Shown here: positions 13,873 through 16,141 of the stretch, in pieces
Layout: every line of letters starts with the position of its first letter
How positions within the stretch are numbered: position 1 is the stretch's first letter
NCBI GenBank assembly: GCA_023428915.1
Contig: JAEYWL010000064.1
Location: 1-16,141, forward strand
Direction of reading: 5' to 3'
DNA length: 16,141 bases
Source of the DNA: Verrucomicrobiota bacterium
Lineage (GTDB): Bacteria > Chlamydiota > Chlamydiia > Chlamydiales > JAEYWL01
Program-made: the position numbers and the translations under genes
The notes under the pieces: generated by a model
Told to the model about the DNA's origin: nothing
Database searches by the model: none
Seen by the model: the letters and a program-made list of their open reading frames with translations, nothing else

Positions 13873-15195
13873 TTAATGACTGAAGGCAGGTGCGAGCACT
13901 AAAATATCTTTATCTGAATATTTTTTTTCTTTAGCTAAACGATTGAGAAGCTCTACAAATGGCTGGCTTTGGCCGCAGAGATTCAAACGAATAAATTCTG
14001 CATTTTCCCCCATAGACTCGCCGCTATTTACCGAAATATGGAGATCTTCTAATAGAATGTCTGAAGCCCGTTTTCCGGGAATTCTTTTATCGGCGACCTT
14101 TACAAAAAATGTCGGGCTTCCTGGGATGCTGAGAATAATCGACCCTGGATAACGCTGTTGAAACTCTTTAGTCAAAAGGTTATGCCTTATCTGCAAGCTT
14201 TTCTTGGCATCTTGGCGCAACGCTTCACCATTTTCAGAAGCCTCAAGAAGGGCTTTTATTAAATCTAAAAAATGAGCCAAACCAACTGAGCTCCCAGCTA
14301 CCGTAGAAGCAGATATAAAGCCGAAAAATTTTTTAAATATCTTTTCAGCATAAGCATCATGCAAAGGATACCAGATGTAGCCGCAACGGCAACCGGTTTT
14401 GCCAAACTGTTTTGAAGCAGAATTAAAGCTAAATACATGCTTGCCAGCTGCACGAGCTTGCCTTATCCACTCAATGTTAGCTTCCCTATATCCAGTTTCA
14501 CCAAGGCCAAATGCAGAAGAGGCAAACACAAAATCAGCAATGATGGTTTGTGCATTTGTAAGCGGCTTGCGGAACTTTCCATCTGGATTATTTGGCGAAG
14601 TGACAAATTCAACCAGTTCTTCACCAGGCTCCAAAACTATCTCGGCAGGATCATGAAAAGCTAGAAAACGCGCATTGGGGTAAGTAAAAATGCCCGACAC
14701 TGCATTGGGATGTCCTGAGTAATAGGGAGCTTGTTCTGCAAATACAAACTTCTTTTGCGGTTCTGAGGTGGCAATGGCATAGACTAAAGCCACTATCAGA
14801 TGTTTTGAACCTGAGGCTGTATAAAAAAAAGGCTTAGGTTTGCTTGGATCGGCATAGAGCTCAAAATCCCCTATTTTTTTGTGGTATTCAGAAAGCACAT
14901 CATTTGCCTCTCCAAAAACAAATTGGTTGGAAGGCTGCATGGGGAGAATAGTCTCTGGAGTGGACTGATCGAGATAAATCGCTTCATCGAAAAATGTTTT
15001 CTGCGGCAAGGGACTTAAGCCATATGCCTTATATAAATCATTAAATAAAGGAGTGGTGTTAGGCTGAAAATAAAGAATTGGCAGTTTGTCAGCTTCAGAA
15101 TTGACTGTCCAAGCAGATGTTGCGCATGTTACAGCAATACAACCTATTGTGATTTTAACAAAACGAAAAAAAGATTTAAGGGTGAATGTTTCCAT
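13873..15195 (-). CDS. Alliinase-like PLP-dependent aminotransferase/lyase, exported
   Basis: A 440-residue fold-type I PLP enzyme. Landmarks are the phosphate-binding TASGS (126-130), VTSPNNPDG (198-206), Asp221 for the pyridine nitrogen, the Schiff-base lysine Lys262 in FNSASKQFGKTGCRCGY with phosphate-binding Arg270, and a substrate-carboxylate arginine near IRLNLCG (Arg403). The SPNNPDG block and spacing fit the alliinase C-terminal family, which contains plant alliinases (C-S lyases on cysteine sulfoxides) and tryptophan-aminotransferase relatives. The N-terminus (RFVKITIGCIAVTCATSAW, 11-29) looks like a signal peptide or anchor, so the enzyme is probably periplasmic. That is unusual for a PLP enzyme in bacteria. 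The substrate is undetermined. It is first in a pair with the HerA-like ATPase and divergent from the GNAT gene. Confidence 0.85.
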   Translation of the reverse strand: METFTLKSFFRFVKITIGCIAVTCATSAWTVNSEADKLPILYFQPNTTPLFNDLYKAYGLSPLPQKTFFDEAIYLDQSTPETILPMQPSNQFVFGEANDVLSEYHKKIGDFELYADPSKPKPFFYTASGSKHLIVALVYAIATSEPQKKFVFAEQAPYYSGHPNAVSGIFTYPNARFLAFHDPAEIVLEPGEELVEFVTSPNNPDGKFRKPLTNAQTIIADFVFASSAFGLGETGYREANIEWIRQARAAGKHVFSFNSASKQFGKTGCRCGYIWYPLHDAYAEKIFKKFFGFISASTVAGSSVGLAHFLDLIKALLEASENGEALRQDAKKSLQIRHNLLTKEFQQRYPGSIILSIPGSPTFFVKVADKRIPGKRASDILLEDLHISVNSGESMGENAEFIRLNLCGQSQPFVELLNRLAKEKKYSDKDILVLAPAFSH

Positions 15196-15298
15196 AATAC
15201 ATAGCTATAGTCAAATCATCTGATTTATTAAATATTTTTTTATCAAAATAAATAGAAAATGGTCTATCCTTATCTGCTTTAAGGACATGAGTGTGTAG

Positions 15299-16039
15299 AT
15301 GACATCTTCTTTTGCATTTCCCGAAAAAAAGGCTTTTCAAGGCCTTTATTGCCTAATAGTCCCTTATAATGACGGAGCACATGGCGCCGGCTTGTGGTCT
15401 TCAATAAAAGATCATGATACTGTATTTGACTTTCTACCATATGGTCCTTGGGATAGCGAAGAATTATTTAGAGAGTGGTTAAGTTCAACCATTGCTCAAT
15501 TTCCGGAACAAATTTGCCTTGCTATCATCTGCCAAAAGTCTGCTAAGCCGCTTGGCTGCTTGTGGCTGCATGACATTTCTGCTACGCACGGCACTGTTGA
15601 AATAGGCGGAATCATTTACTCACCCGCATTACAACGCACATGCATGTCAACTGAGGCCTTTTATTTACTTGCCTCCTATATTTTTGATGAATTGAGCTAC
15701 AGAAGATTACAATGGAGATGTAATCTAGATAATGAAAAATCAAAAAAAGCAGCTCTGCGCTTTGGGTTTACCTTTGAAGGTATTTTTCGACATCACATGC
15801 TAGTTAAAGCAAAAAATCGCGACACTGCCTGGTATTCTATGCTTGATTGTGAATGGCCTGCACAAAAAGAGAATATTAAAACTTGGCTTAATCCAGCTAA
15901 TTTCGACTCTTTTGGCCGTCAACTCACTCCTCTAACTAGAAATGAAAACCACACAGATTTACAAAACGTCTCTGCATCGAAATATACACCAAATTTTAAA
16001 CAAAGAGCTGATAACTTTAAACCCAAGTTGCGCCCCTAA
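15299..16039 (+). CDS. GNAT-family N-acetyltransferase (RimJ/RimL type)
   Basis: A 246-residue protein whose first ~190 residues follow the RimJ/RimL-type acetyltransferase plan: an N-terminal substrate segment, AIICQKSAKPLGCLWLHDI then GTVEIGGIIYSPALQRTCMSTEAFYLLASYIFD, where family members bind the acetyl-CoA pyrophosphate, and a closing LQWRCNLDNEKSKKAALRFGFTFEGIFRHHM strand-helix with the typical N-x-x-S-x-x-x-x-x-x-x-G-F signature. The basic tail after about residue 195 is an extra ~50 residues of low order. Targets of relatives range from ribosomal proteins to small molecules, so none is assigned. The start is uncertain: AAGGA at 15281-15285 is 13 bases away, and a mini-frame ATG-AGT-GTG-TAG lies between it and the ATG. 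Confidence 0.85.
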   Translation: MTSSFAFPEKKAFQGLYCLIVPYNDGAHGAGLWSSIKDHDTVFDFLPYGPWDSEELFREWLSSTIAQFPEQICLAIICQKSAKPLGCLWLHDISATHGTVEIGGIIYSPALQRTCMSTEAFYLLASYIFDELSYRRLQWRCNLDNEKSKKAALRFGFTFEGIFRHHMLVKAKNRDTAWYSMLDCEWPAQKENIKTWLNPANFDSFGRQLTPLTRNENHTDLQNVSASKYTPNFKQRADNFKPKLRP

Positions 16040-16060
16040 ATCACGCTTGAACATTGCCGA

Positions 16061-16138
16061 ACTTGACAAGTGAAAGGATAAGTCCCGAAGAGCCAAGTCG
16101 TGACTTGGCCGAGGGGCTTAGCGTTTCAATTGGCAAGT
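16061..16138. repeat. Long imperfect inverted repeat reaching the window edge
   Basis: The left arm 16061-16099 and right arm 16102-16138 pair over about 37 positions with several mismatches and a 2-nt length difference. The centre is the perfect 8-bp stem GCCAAGTC/GACTTGGC around GT. Further blocks pair as TGAAAnGnTAAGnCCC and ACTTGnCAA. It begins 21 bp after the GNAT stop codon. It has the CAAGTC-type composition seen in the palindromic element at 229-365, but the order of the core is reversed (GTC-NN-GAC). It could be a MITE, part of a larger element outside the window, or a hairpin ending the GNAT transcript; no T-run is seen. Confidence 0.65.
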
Positions 16139-16141
16139 GCA

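Overview
The window comes from a Gram-negative bacterium of moderate to low GC. It has a complete tripartite envelope efflux pump, lipoprotein signal peptides and periplasmic proteins. The mix of genes (RND pump, large-subunit catalase, alliinase-like PLP enzyme, HerA-type ATPase) together with palindromic elements would suit an amoeba-associated bacterium such as an environmental chlamydia or a Legionella relative. Nothing in the sequence fixes the genus, so this is only a guess.

Layout. Positions 1-85 are the end of an IS21-type insertion sequence that continues off the left edge. Positions 86-641 are gene-free but hold a 137-bp element of four palindromes nested inside an inverted repeat (229-365), a promoter candidate and a possible structured RNA. 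A small lipoprotein (642-836) and a cyclase-family metal hydrolase (849-1535) follow on the + strand. Positions 1539-2595 look like a small island: a RelE/HigB-type toxin and its antitoxin plus a 126-bp near-perfect hairpin lie between two direct copies of the last ~80 bp of the RND pump gene. One copy is the intact gene's 3' end; the other is a displaced relic.

The pump genes run on the - strand from 8441 to 2514 in the order outer-membrane factor, periplasmic adaptor, RND transporter. A 39-codon leader ORF overlaps the first start codon. Divergently, on the + strand, lies a clade-II catalase with a C-terminal DJ-1-like domain (8811-10871), followed 12 bp later by a secreted protein of unknown function. 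The right part has a - strand pair, an exported alliinase-like aminotransferase (15195-13873) followed by a HerA-like ATPase with coiled coils (13846-11486), and a divergent GNAT acetyltransferase (15299-16039). The window closes with another long imperfect inverted repeat (16061-16138).

Functionally, the pump and catalase form a divergent stress and detoxification block. The most unusual parts are non-coding or architectural: the palindrome-of-palindromes element, the toxin-antitoxin island that has regenerated the pump gene's 3' end, and the two large hairpins. No single gene cluster here is clearly an undescribed system.
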